From Auanema rhodensis (taxonomy: Eukaryota > Nematoda > Chromadorea > Rhabditida > Rhabditidae), in the NCBI GenBank assembly GCA_964057225.1, contig OZ059897.1:1054001-1118000 (forward strand): a stretch of DNA of 64,000 nucleotides, in the 5' to 3' direction. How positions within the stretch are numbered: position 1 is the stretch's first letter; each line of letters opens with the position of its first letter. This document shows positions 50,513-63,850 of this stretch, piece after piece. The notes below the pieces were generated by a model. The model had not been told where the DNA came from, ran no database searches, and saw only the letters and a list, made by a program, of their open reading frames with translations. Made by a program: the position numbers and the translations under genes.

Positions 50513-52618
50513 TCACTCTGAAGAATTAATTTTTTCGTTGAATAACATTGTCCATCGTCTTCGCCTTAAAAAAAAGAATCTAAAAACATCTACTTTTTGT
50601 AAAATTATCTTGAAATTTTTTGGGGAAATTTTTGTCAAAATGTTTTTGGAAGCAATGTTGAGTGTACATGGAAACTCAACATACACTAATGCATCATTTT
50701 TCAAACGATCATAACTAATTTTTGTATTGAGCGTTTCTTAAAGTATTATAGTGCATTCGATGCGGATTTTTAAGCTGCGTCAATCTGTCTTATCCGATTT
50801 GCGCTAGCTTAAAAATGCACCGAGATATCAACTGATATAAGTTCACACTTATACCCTCGATTTTCACCCTGAAGAATTAATTTTTTCGTTGAATAACATT
50901 GTCCATCGTCTTTGCCTTGAAAAAAGGAATCCAAACACATATACTTTTCGTGAAATTATTTTGAAATTTTTCGGGAAAATTTTTGTCAAAATGTTTTTGG
51001 AAGCAATGTTGAGTGTACATGGAAACTCAACATACACTAATGCATCATTTTTCAAACGATCATAACTAATTTTTGTATTGAGCGTTTCTTAAAGTATTAT
51101 AGTGCATTCGATACGGATTTTTAAGCTGCTTCGATCTGTGTTATCAGATTTGCGCTAGCTTAGAAATGCACCGAGATATCAACTGATATAAGTTCACACT
51201 TATATCCTCGATTTTCACCCTGAAGAATTAATTTTTTCGTTGAATAACATTGTCCATCGTCTTTGCATTGAAAAAAGGAATCCAAACACATCTACTTTTC
51301 GTGAAATTATTTTGAAATTTTTCGGGAAAATTTTTGTCAAAATGTTTTTGGAAGCAATGTTGAGTGTACATGGAAACTCAACATACACTAATGCATCATT
51401 TTTCAAACGATCATGACTAATTTTTGTATTGAGCGTTTCTTAAAGTATTATAGTGCATTCGATGCGGATTTTTAAGCTGCGTCGATCTGTCTTATCCGAT
51501 TTGCGCTAGCTTAAAAATGCACCGAGATATCAACTGATATAAGTTCACACTTATATCCTCGATTTTCACCCTGAAGAATTAATTTTTTCGTTGAATAACA
51601 TTGTCCATCGTCTTTGCCTTGAAAAAAGAAATCTAAAAACATCTACTTTTCGTAAAATTATCTTGAAATTTTTCAGGAAAATTTTTGTCAAAATGTTTTT
51701 GGAAGCAATGTTGAGTGTACATGGAAACTCAACATACACTAATGCATCATTTTTCAAACAATCATAAATAATTTTTGTATTGAGCGTTTCTCAATGTAGT
51801 ATAGTGCATTCGAAACGGATTTTTAAGCTGCGTCGATCTGTGTTATCAGATTTGCGCTAGCTTAAAAATGCACCGAGATATCAACTGATATAAGTTCACA
51901 CTTATATCCTCGATTTTCACCCTGAAGAATTAATTTTTTCGTTGAATAATAATGTCCATCGTCTTCGCCTTGAAAAAAGGAATCTAAAAACTTCTACTCT
52001 TCGTTAAATTATCTTGAAATTTTTCGGGAAAATTTTTGTCAAAATGTTTTTGGAAGCAATGTTGAGTGTACATGGAAACTCAACATACACTAATGCATCA
52101 TTTTTCAAACAATCATAAATAATTTTTGTATTGAGCGTTTCTTAATGTATTATAGTGCATTCGATGCGGATTTTTAAGCTGCTTCGATCTGTGTTATCAG
52201 ATTTGCGCTAGCTTAGAAATGCACCGAGATATCAACTGATATAAGTTCACACTTATATCCTCGATTTTCACCCTGAAGAATTAATTTTTTCGTTGAATAA
52301 CATTGTCCATCGTCTTTGCCTTGAAAATAGGAATTTAAAAACATCTACTTTTCGTGAAATTATTCTGAAATTTTTCGGGAAAATTTTTGTCAAAATGTTT
52401 TTGGAAGCAATGTTGAGTGTACATGGAAACTCAACATACACTAATGCATCATTTTTCAAACGATCATAACTAATTTTTGTATTGAGCGTTTCTTAAAGTA
52501 TTATAGTGCATTCGATGCGGATTTTTAAGCTGCGTCGATCTGTCTTATCCGATTTGCGCTAGCTTAAAAATGCACCGAGATATCAACTGATATAAGTTCA
52601 CACTTATATCCTCGATTT
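50513..52618 (+). repeat. 6-monomer HOR, copy 1 (2106 bp)
   Basis: The monomers at 50513, 50864, 51215, 51566, 51917 and 52268 follow the order CACTCTG type, AACACATATAC type, GCATTG/ATCATGACTAA type, TTCAGGAAAA type, TAA variant, GAAAATAGG type. The same six recur 2106 bp later and also at 45248-47353, 5265 bp earlier. 52268 is a hybrid whose junction lies between 52340 (last GAAAATAGGAATTTAAAAAC base) and 52365 (first ATTATTCTG base), consistent with being the tandem-duplication junction. Confidence 0.85.
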
Positions 52619-54724
52619 TCACTCTGAAGAATTAATTTTTTCGTTGAATAACATTGTCCATCGTCTTCGCCTTAAAAAAAAGAATCTAAAAACATCTACT
52701 TTTTGTAAAATTATCTTGAAATTTTTTGGGGAAATTTTTGTCAAAATGTTTTTGGAAGCAATGTTGAGTGTACATGGAAACTCAACATACACTAATGCAT
52801 CATTTTTCAAACGATCATAACTAATTTTTGTATTGAGCGTTTCTTAAAGTATTATAGTGCATTCGATGCGGATTTTTAAGCTGCGTCAATCTGTCTTATC
52901 CGATTTGCGCTAGCTTAAAAATGCACCGAGATATCAACTGATATAAGTTCACACTTATACCCTCGATTTTCACCCTGAAGAATTAATTTTTTCGTTGAAT
53001 AACATTGTCCATCGTCTTTGCCTTGAAAAAAGGAATCCAAACACATATACTTTTCGTGAAATTATTTTGAAATTTTTCGGGAAAATTTTTGTCAAAATGT
53101 TTTTGGAAGCAATGTTGAGTGTACATGGAAACTCAACATACACTAATGCATCATTTTTCAAACGATCATAACTAATTTTTGTATTGAGCGTTTCTTAAAG
53201 TATTATAGTGCATTCGATACGGATTTTTAAGCTGCTTCGATCTGTGTTATCAGATTTGCGCTAGCTTAGAAATGCACCGAGATATCAACTGATATAAGTT
53301 CACACTTATATCCTCGATTTTCACCCTGAAGAATTAATTTTTTCGTTGAATAACATTGTCCATCGTCTTTGCATTGAAAAAAGGAATCCAAACACATCTA
53401 CTTTTCGTGAAATTATTTTGAAATTTTTCGGGAAAATTTTTGTCAAAATGTTTTTGGAAGCAATGTTGAGTGTACATGGAAACTCAACATACACTAATGC
53501 ATCATTTTTCAAACGATCATGACTAATTTTTGTATTGAGCGTTTCTTAAAGTATTATAGTGCATTCGATGCGGATTTTTAAGCTGCGTCGATCTGTCTTA
53601 TCCGATTTGCGCTAGCTTAAAAATGCACCGAGATATCAACTGATATAAGTTCACACTTATATCCTCGATTTTCACCCTGAAGAATTAATTTTTTCGTTGA
53701 ATAACATTGTCCATCGTCTTTGCCTTGAAAAAAGAAATCTAAAAACATCTACTTTTCGTAAAATTATCTTGAAATTTTTCAGGAAAATTTTTGTCAAAAT
53801 GTTTTTGGAAGCAATGTTGAGTGTACATGGAAACTCAACATACACTAATGCATCATTTTTCAAACAATCATAAATAATTTTTGTATTGAGCGTTTCTCAA
53901 TGTAGTATAGTGCATTCGAAACGGATTTTTAAGCTGCGTCGATCTGTGTTATCAGATTTGCGCTAGCTTAAAAATGCACCGAGATATCAACTGATATAAG
54001 TTCACACTTATATCCTCGATTTTCACCCTGAAGAATTAATTTTTTCGTTGAATAATAATGTCCATCGTCTTCGCCTTGAAAAAAGGAATCTAAAAACTTC
54101 TACTCTTCGTTAAATTATCTTGAAATTTTTCGGGAAAATTTTTGTCAAAATGTTTTTGGAAGCAATGTTGAGTGTACATGGAAACTCAACATACACTAAT
54201 GCATCATTTTTCAAACAATCATAAATAATTTTTGTATTGAGCGTTTCTTAATGTATTATAGTGCATTCGATGCGGATTTTTAAGCTGCTTCGATCTGTGT
54301 TATCAGATTTGCGCTAGCTTAGAAATGCACCGAGATATCAACTGATATAAGTTCACACTTATATCCTCGATTTTCACCCTGAAGAATTAATTTTTTCGTT
54401 GAATAACATTGTCCATCGTCTTTGCCTTGAAAATAGGAATTTAAAAACATCTACTTTTCGTGAAATTATTTTGAAATTTTTCGGGAAAATTTTTGTCAAA
54501 ATGTTTTTGGAAGCAATGTTGAGTGTACATGGAAACTCAACATACACTAATGCATCATTTTTCAAACGATCATAACTAATTTTTGTATTGAGCGTTTCTT
54601 AAAGTATTATAGTGCATTCGATGCGGATTTTTAAGCTGCGTCGATCTGTGTTTTCAGATTTGCACTAGCTTAAAAATGCACCGAGATATCAACTGATATA
54701 AGTTCACACTTATACCCTCGATTT
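52619..54724 (+). repeat. 6-monomer HOR, copy 2 (2106 bp)
   Basis: The monomers at 52619, 52970, 53321, 53672, 54023 and 54374 repeat copy 1 very closely. The last has ATTATTTTG like 47003, not the ATTATTCTG of 52268, and its right half (TGTTTTCAGATTTGCAC, ACTTATACCC) continues the order seen at 47003-47353. Confidence 0.85.
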
Positions 54725-57532
54725 TCACCCTGAAGAATTAATTTTTTCGTTGAATAACATTGTCCATCGTCTTTGCCTTGAAAAAAGGAATCCAAACACA
54801 TCTACTTTTCGTGAAATTATTCTGAAATTTTTCGGGAAAATTTTTGTCAAAATGTTTTTGGAAGCAATGTTGAGTGTACATGGAAACTCAACATACACTA
54901 ATGCATCATTTTTCAAACAATCATAAATAATTTTTGTATTGAGCGTTTTTCCATGTAGTATAATGCATTCGATGCGGATTTTTAAGCTGCGTCGATCTGT
55001 GTTATCAGATTTGAGTTAGCTTAAAAATGCACCGAGATATCAACTGATATAAGTTCACACTTATATCCTCGATTTTCACCCTGAAGAATTAATTTTTTCG
55101 TTGAAAAACATTGTCCATGGTCTTCGCCTTAAAAAAAGGAAATTAGAAACATTTACTTTCTGTAAAATTATCTTGAAATTTTTCGGGATAATTTTTGTCA
55201 AAATGTTTTTGGAAGCAATGTTGAGTGTACATGGAAACTCAACATACACTAATGCATCATTTTTCAAACAATCATAAATAATTTTTGTATTGAGCGTTTC
55301 TCAATGTTATATAGTGCATTCGATGCGGATTTTTAAGCTGCGTCGATCTGTGTTATTAGATTTGAGTTAGCTTAAAAATGCACCGAGATATCAACTGATA
55401 TAAGTTCACACTTATATCCTCGATTTTCACCCTGAAGAATTAATTTTTTCGTTGAATAACATTGTCCATCGTCTTCGCCTTGAAAATAGGAATTTAAAAA
55501 CATCTACTTTTCGTGAAATTATTTTGAAATTTTTCGGGAAAATTTTTGTCAAAATGTTTTTGGAAGCAATGTTGAGTGTACATGGAAACTCAACATACAC
55601 TAATGCATCATTTTTCAAACGATCATAACTAATTTTTGTATTGAGCGTTTCTTAAAGTATTATAGTGCATTCGATGCGGATTTTTAAGCTGCGTCGATCT
55701 GTGTTTTCAGATTTGCACTAGCTTAAAAATGCACCGAGATATCAACTGATATAAGTTCACACTTATACCCTCGATTTTCACCCTGAAGAATTAATTTTTT
55801 CGTTGAATAACATTGTCCATCGTCTTTGCCTTGAAAAAAGGAATCCAAACACATCTACTTTTCGTGAAATTATTCTGAAATTTTTCGGGAAAATTTTTGT
55901 CAAAATGTTTTTGGAAGCAATGTTGAGTGTACATGGAAACTCAACATACACTAATGCATCATTTTTCAAACGATCATAACTAATTTTTGTATTGAGCGTT
56001 TCTTAAAGTATTATAGTGCATTCGATGCGGATTTTTAAGCTGCGTCGATCTGTCTTATCCGATTTGCGCTAGCTTAAAAATGCACCGAGATATCAACTGA
56101 TATAAGTTCACACTTATATCCTCGATTTTCACTCTGAAGAATTAATTTTTTCGTTGAATAACATTGTCCATCGTCTTCGCCTTAAAAAAAAGAATCTAAA
56201 AACATCTACTTTTTGTAAAATTATCTTGAAATTTTTTGGGGAAATTTTTGTCAAAATGTTTTTGGAAGCAATGTTGAGTGTACATGGAAACTCAACATAC
56301 ACTAATGCATCATTTTTCAAACAATCATAAATAATTTTTGTATTGAGCGTTTTTCAATGTAGTATAATGCATTCGATGCGGATTTTTAAGCTGCGTCGAT
56401 CTGTGTTATCAGATTTGAGTTAGCTTAAAAATGCACCGAGATATCAACTGATATAAGTTCACACTTATATCCTCGATTTTCACCCTGAAGAATTAATTTT
56501 TTCGTTGAATAAAATTGTCCATCGTCTTCGCCTTGAGAAAAGGAATCTAAGAACATCTAGTTTTTGTAAAATTATCTTGAAATTTTTCGGGAAAATTTTT
56601 GTCAAAATGTTTTTGGAAGCAATGTTGAGTGTACAAGGAAACTCAACATACACTAATGCATCATTTTTCAAACAATCATAAATAATTTTTGTATTGAGCG
56701 TTTCTCAATGTGGTATAGTGCATTCGGAACAAATGTTTAAGCTGCGTCGATCTGTGTTATCAGATTTGCGCTAGCTTAAAAATGCACCGAGATATCAACT
56801 GATATAAGTTCACACTTATATCCTCGATTTTCACCCTGAAGAATTAATTTGTTCGTTAAATAACATTGTCCATCGTCTTCGCCTTGAAAAAAGAAATCTA
56901 AAAACATCTACTTTTCGTAAAAGTATCTTGAAATTTTTCAGGAAAATTTTTGTCAAAATGTTTTTGGAAGCAATGTTGAGTGTACATGGAAACTCAACAT
57001 ACACTAATGCATCATTTTTCAAACGATCATAACTAATTTTTGTATTGAGCGTTTCTTAATGTTGTATAGTGCATTTGATGCGGATTTTTAAGCTGCGTCG
57101 ATCTGTCTTATCCGATTTGCGCTAGCTTAAAAATGCACCGAGATATCAACTGATATAAGTTCACACTTATATCCTCGATTTTCACTCTGAAGAATTAATT
57201 TTTTCGTTGAATAACATTGTCCATCGTCTTCGCCTTGAAAAAAAGAATCTAAAAACATCTACTTTTTGTGAAATTATCTTGAAATTTTTTGGGGAAATTT
57301 TTGTCAAAATGTTTTTGGAAGCAATGTTGAGTGTACATGGAAACTCAACATACACTAATGCATCATTTTTCAAACAATCATAAATAATTTTTGTATTGAG
57401 CGTTTTTCAATGTAGTATAATGCATTCGATGCGGATTTTTAAGCTGCGTCGATCTGTGTTATCAGATTTGAGTTAGCTTAAAAATGCACCGAGATATCAA
57501 CTGATATAAGTTCACACTTATATCCTCGTTTT
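54023..57532 (+). repeat. Ten-monomer duplicated segment, copy 1
   Basis: The monomers from 54023 to 57182 reappear at 59288-62797, exactly 5265 bp (15 monomers) downstream. Private substitutions shared by both copies include GTACAAGG (A at 56636 and 61901), AATTTGTTCG (G at 56851 and 62116), TTTTTCCATGTAG after 54725 and 59990, and GCATTTGATGCGG. Differences are few by eye. Confidence 0.88.
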
Positions 57533-59287
57533 TCACCCTGAAGAATTAATTTTTTCGTTGAAAAACATTGTCCATGGTCTTCGCCTTAAAAAAAGGAAAT
57601 TAGAAACATTTACTTTCTGTAAAATTATCTTGAAATTTTTCGGGATAATTTTTGTCAAAATGTTTTTGGAAGCAATGTTGAGTGTACATGGAAACTCAAC
57701 ATACACTAATGCATCATTTTTCAAACAATCATAAATAATTTTTGTATTGAGCGTTTCTCAATGTTATATAGTGCATTCGATGCGGATTTTTAAGCTGCGT
57801 CGATCTGTGTTATTAGATTTGAGTTAGCTTAAAAATGCACCGAGATATCAACTGATATAAGTTCACACTTATATCCTCGATTTTCACCCTGAAGAATTAA
57901 TTTTTTCGTTGAATAAAATTGTCCATCGTCTTCGCCTTGAGAGAAGGAATCTAAGAACATCTAGTTTTTGTAAAATTATTTTGAAATTTTTCGGGAAAAT
58001 TTTTGTCAAAATGTTTTTGGAAGCAATGTTGAGTGTACATGGAAACTCAACATACACTAATGCATCATTTTTCAAACAATCATAAATAATTTTTGTATTG
58101 AGCGTTTCTCAATGTGGTATAGTGCATTCGGAACAAATGTTTAAGCTGCGTCGATCTGTGTTATCAGATTTGCGCTAGCTTAAAAATGCACCGAGATATC
58201 AATTGAAATAAGTTCACACTTATATCCTCGATTTTCACCCTGAAGAATTAATTTTTTCGTTGAATAACATTGTCCATCGTCTTCGCCTTAAAAAAAAGAA
58301 TCTAAAAACATCTAGTTTTTGTAGAATTATCTTGAAATTTTTCGGGATAATTTTTGTCAAAATGTTTTTGGAAGCAATGTTGAGTGTACATGGAAACTCA
58401 ACATACACTAATGCATCATTTTTCAAACAATCATAAATAATTTTTGTATTGAGCGTTTCTCAATGTTATATAGTGCATTCGATGCGGATTTTTAAGCTGC
58501 GTCGATCTGTGTTATTAGATTTGAGTTAGCTTAAAAATGCACCGAGATATCAACTGATATAAGTTCACACTTATATCCTCGATTTTCACCCTGAAGAATT
58601 AATTTTTTCGTTGAATAAAATTGTCCATCGTCTTCGCCTTGAGAGAAGGAATCTAAGAACATCTAGTTTTTGTAAAATTATTTTGAAATTTTTCGGGAAA
58701 ATTTTTGTCAAAATGTTTTTGGAAGCAATGTTGAGTGTACATGGAAACTCAACATACACTAATGCATCATTTTTCAAACAATCATAAATAATTTTTGTAT
58801 TGAGCGTTTCTCAATGTGGTATAGTGCATTCGGAACAAATGTTTAAGCTGCGTCGATCTGTGTTATCAGATTTGCGCTAGCTTAAAAATGCACCGAGATA
58901 TCAATTGAAATAAGTTCACACTTATATCCTCGATTTTCACCCTGAAGAATTAATTTTTTCGTTGAATAACATTGTCCATCGTCTTCGCCTTAAAAAAAAG
59001 AATCTAAAAACATCTAGTTTTTGTAGAATTATCTTGAAATTTTTCGGGAAAATTTTTGTCAAAATGTTTTTGGAAGCAATGTTGAGTGTACATGGAAACT
59101 CAACATACACTAATGCATCATTTTTCAAACAATCATAAATAATTTTTGTATTGAGCGTTTATCCATGTAGTATAGTGCCTTCGATGCGGATTTTTAAGCT
59201 GCGTCGATCTGTGTTATCAGATTTGAGTTAGCTTAAAAATGCACCGAGATATCAACTGATATAAGTTCACACTTATATCCTCGATTT
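57533..59287 (+). repeat. Five-monomer block with 2-monomer period
   Basis: A P2 monomer (57533) is followed by a pair, 57884 (GAGAGAAGG, ATTATTTTG) and 58235 (AAAAAAAAGAATC, GTAGAATTATC), repeated as 58586 and 58937 at 702 bp. 58235 has the P2-type GGGATAATTTTT before the core and a P2-type right half, whereas 58937 has CGGGAAAA and the ATCCATGTAG right half. Confidence 0.8.
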
Positions 59288-62200
59288 TCACCCTGAAGAA
59301 TTAATTTTTTCGTTGAATAATAATGTCCATCGTCTTCGCCTTGAAAAAAGGAATCTAAAAACTTCTACTCTTCGTTAAATTATCTTGAAATTTTTCGGGA
59401 AAATTTTTGTCAAAATGTTTTTGGAAGCAATGTTGAGTGTACATGGAAACTCAACATACACTAATGCATCATTTTTCAAACAATCATAAATAATTTTTGT
59501 ATTGAGCGTTTCTTAATGTATTATAGTGCATTCGATGCGGATTTTTAAGCTGCTTCGATCTGTGTTATCAGATTTGCGCTAGCTTAGAAATGCACCGAGA
59601 TATCAACTGATATAAGTTCACACTTATATCCTCGATTTTCACCCTGAAGAATTAATTTTTTCGTTGAATAACATTGTCCATCGTCTTCGCCTTGAAAATA
59701 GGAATTTAAAAACATCTACTTTTCGTGAAATTATTTTGAAATTTTTCGGGAAAATTTTTGTCAAAATGTTTTTGGAAGCAATGTTGAGTGTACATGGAAA
59801 CTCAACATACACTAATGCATCATTTTTCAAACGATCATAACTAATTTTTGTATTGAGCGTTTCTTAAAGTATTATAGTGCATTCGATGCGGATTTTTAAG
59901 CTGCGTCGATCTGTGTTTTCAGATTTGCACTAGCTTAAAAATGCACCGAGATATCAACTGATATAAGTTCACACTTATACCCTCGATTTTCACCCTGAAG
60001 AATTAATTTTTTCGTTGAATAACATTGTCCATCGTCTTTGCCTTGAAAAAAGGAATCCAAACACATCTACTTTTCGTGAAATTATTCTGAAATTTTTCGG
60101 GAAAATTTTTGTCAAAATGTTTTTGGAAGCAATGTTGAGTGTACATGGAAACTCAACATACACTAATGCATCATTTTTCAAACAATCATAAATAATTTTT
60201 GTATTGAGCGTTTTTCCATGTAGTATAATGCATTCGATGCGGATTTTTAAGCTGCGTCGATCTGTGTTATCAGATTTGAGTTAGCTTAAAAATGCACCGA
60301 GATATCAACTGATATAAGTTCACACTTATATCCTCGATTTTCACCCTGAAGAATTAATTTTTTCGTTGAAAAACATTGTCCATGGTCTTCGCCTTAAAAA
60401 AAGGAAATTAGAAACATTTACTTTCTGTAAAATTATCTTGAAATTTTTCGGGATAATTTTTGTCAAAATGTTTTTGGAAGCAATGTTGAGTGTACATGGA
60501 AACTCAACATACACTAATGCATCATTTTTCAAACAATCATAAATAATTTTTGTATTGAGCGTTTCTCAATGTTATATAGTGCATTCGATGCGGATTTTTA
60601 AGCTGCGTCGATCTGTGTTATTAGATTTGAGTTAGCTTAAAAATGCACCGAGATATCAACTGATATAAGTTCACACTTATATCCTCGATTTTCACCCTGA
60701 AGAATTAATTTTTTCGTTGAATAACATTGTCCATCGTCTTCGCCTTGAAAATAGGAATTTAAAAACATCTACTTTTCGTGAAATTATTTTGAAATTTTTC
60801 GGGAAAATTTTTGTCAAAATGTTTTTGGAAGCAATGTTGAGTGTACATGGAAACTCAACATACACTAATGCATCATTTTTCAAACGATCATAACTAATTT
60901 TTGTATTGAGCGTTTCTTAAAGTATTATAGTGCATTCGATGCGGATTTTTAAGCTGCGTCGATCTGTGTTTTCAGATTTGCACTAGCTTAAAAATGCACC
61001 GAGATATCAACTGATATAAGTTCACACTTATACCCTCGATTTTCACCCTGAAGAATTAATTTTTTCGTTGAATAACATTGTCCATCGTCTTTGCCTTGAA
61101 AAAAGGAATCCAAACACATCTACTTTTCGTGAAATTATTCTGAAATTTTTCGGGAAAATTTTTGTCAAAATGTTTTTGGAAGCAATGTTGAGTGTACATG
61201 GAAACTCAACATACACTAATGCATCATTTTTCAAACGATCATAACTAATTTTTGTATTGAGCGTTTCTTAAAGTATTATAGTGCATTCGATGCGGATTTT
61301 TAAGCTGCGTCGATCTGTCTTATCCGATTTGCGCTAGCTTAAAAATGCACCGAGATATCAACTGATATAAGTTCACACTTATATCCTCGATTTTCACTCT
61401 GAAGAATTAATTTTTTCGTTGAATAACATTGTCCATCGTCTTCGCCTTAAAAAAAAGAATCTAAAAACATCTACTTTTTGTAAAATTATCTTGAAATTTT
61501 TTGGGGAAATTTTTGTCAAAATGTTTTTGGAAGCAATGTTGAGTGTACATGGAAACTCAACATACACTAATGCATCATTTTTCAAACAATCATAAATAAT
61601 TTTTGTATTGAGCGTTTTTCAATGTAGTATAATGCATTCGATGCGGATTTTTAAGCTGCGTCGATCTGTGTTATCAGATTTGAGTTAGCTTAAAAATGCA
61701 CCGAGATATCAACTGATATAAGTTCACACTTATATCCTCGATTTTCACCCTGAAGAATTAATTTTTTCGTTGAATAAAATTGTCCATCGTCTTCGCCTTG
61801 AGAAAAGGAATCTAAGAACATCTAGTTTTTGTAAAATTATCTTGAAATTTTTCGGGAAAATTTTTGTCAAAATGTTTTTGGAAGCAATGTTGAGTGTACA
61901 AGGAAACTCAACATACACTAATGCATCATTTTTCAAACAATCATAAATAATTTTTGTATTGAGCGTTTCTCAATGTGGTATAGTGCATTCGGAACAAATG
62001 TTTAAGCTGCGTCGATCTGTGTTATCAGATTTGCGCTAGCTTAAAAATGCACCGAGATATCAACTGATATAAGTTCACACTTATATCCTCGATTTTCACC
62101 CTGAAGAATTAATTTGTTCGTTAAATAACATTGTCCATCGTCTTCGCCTTGAAAAAAGAAATCTAAAAACATCTACTTTTCGTAAAAGTATCTTGAAATT

Positions 62201-62797
62201 TTTCAGGAAAATTTTTGTCAAAATGTTTTTGGAAGCAATGTTGAGTGTACATGGAAACTCAACATACACTAATGCATCATTTTTCAAACGATCATAACTA
62301 ATTTTTGTATTGAGCGTTTCTTAATGTTGTATAGTGCATTTGATGCGGATTTTCAAGCTGCGTCGATCTGTCTTATCCGATTTGCGCTAGCTTAAAAATG
62401 CACCGAGATATCAACTGATATAAGTTCACACTTATATCCTCGATTTTCACTCTGAAGAATTAATTTTTTCGTTGAATAACATTGTCCATCGTCTTCGCCT
62501 TGAAAAAAAGAATCTAAAAACATCTACTTTTTGTGAAATTATCTTGAAATTTTTTGGGGAAATTTTTGTCAAAATGTTTTTGGAAGCAATGTTGAGTGTA
62601 CATGGAAACTCAACATACACTAATGCATCATTTTTCAAACAATCATAAATAATTTTTGTATTGAGCGTTTTTCAATGTAGTATAATGCATTCGATGCGGA
62701 TTTTTAAGCTGCGTCGATCTGTGTTATTAGATTTGAGTTAGCTTAAAAATGCACCGAGATATCAACTGATATAAGTTCACACTTATATCCTCGATTT
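59288..62797 (+). repeat. Ten-monomer duplicated segment, copy 2
   Basis: This is the downstream copy of 54023-57532 (offset 5265 bp). Point differences seen include C at 62354 (T at 57089) and TCTTCGCC in the monomer at 59639 (TCTTTGCC at 54374). Near the end, the right half of the monomer at 62447 changes parent between 62685 and 62728. From there the offset to the upstream copy becomes 4914 bp, meaning that one monomer equivalent to the P2 unit at 57533 is missing. Confidence 0.88.
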
Positions 62798-63850
62798 TCA
62801 CCCTGAAGAATTAATTTTTTCGTTGAATAAAATTGTCCATCGTCTTCGCCTTGAGAGAAGGAATCTAAGAACATCTAGTTTTTGTAAAATTATTTTGAAA
62901 TTTTTCGGGAAAATTTTTGTCAAAATGTTTTTGGAAGCAATGTTGAGTGTACATGGAAACTCAACATACACTAATGCATCATTTTTCAAACAATCATAAA
63001 TAATTTTTGTATTGAGCGTTTCTCAATGTGGTATAGTGCATTCGGAACAAATGTTTAAGCTGCGTCGATCTGTGTTATCAGATTTGCGCTAGCTTAAAAA
63101 TGCACCGAGATATCAATTGAAATAAGTTCACACTTATATCCTCGATTTTCACCCTGAAGAATTAATTTTTTCGTTGAATAACATTGTCCATCGTCTTCGC
63201 CTTAAAAAAAAGAATCTAAAAACATCTAGTTTTTGTAGAATTATCTTGAAATTTTTCGGGATAATTTTTGTCAAAATGTTTTTGGAAGCAATGTTGAGTG
63301 TACATGGAAACTCAACATACACTAATGCATCATTTTTCAAACAATCATAAATAATTTTTGTATTGAGCGTTTCTCAATGTTATATAGTGCATTCGATGCG
63401 GATTTTTAAGCTGCGTCGATCTGTGTTATTAGATTTGAGTTAGCTTAAAAATGCACCGAGATATCAACTGATATAAGTTCACACTTATATCCTCGATTTT
63501 CACCCTGAAGAATTAATTTTTTCGTTGAATAAAATTGTCCATCGTCTTCGCCTTGAGAGAAGGAATCTAAGAACATCTAGTTTTTGTAAAATTATTTTGA
63601 AATTTTTCGGGAAAATTTTTGTCAAAATGTTTTTGGAAGCAATGTTGAGTGTACATGGAAACTCAACATACACTAATGCATCATTTTTCAAACAATCATA
63701 AATAATTTTTGTATTGAGCGTTTCTCAATGTGGTATAGTGCATTCGGAACAAATGTTTAAGCTGCGTCGATCTGTGTTATCAGATTTGCGCTAGCTTAAA
63801 AATGCACCGAGATATCAATTGAAATAAGTTCACACTTATATCCTCGATTT
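62798..63850 (+). repeat. Three monomers matching 57884-58936
   Basis: The monomers at 62798, 63149 and 63500 match 57884, 58235 and 58586 at offset 4914 bp (14 monomers), including GAGAGAAGG, GTAGAATTATC and GGGATAATTTTT. They continue the large duplication after the one-monomer deletion. Confidence 0.85.
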
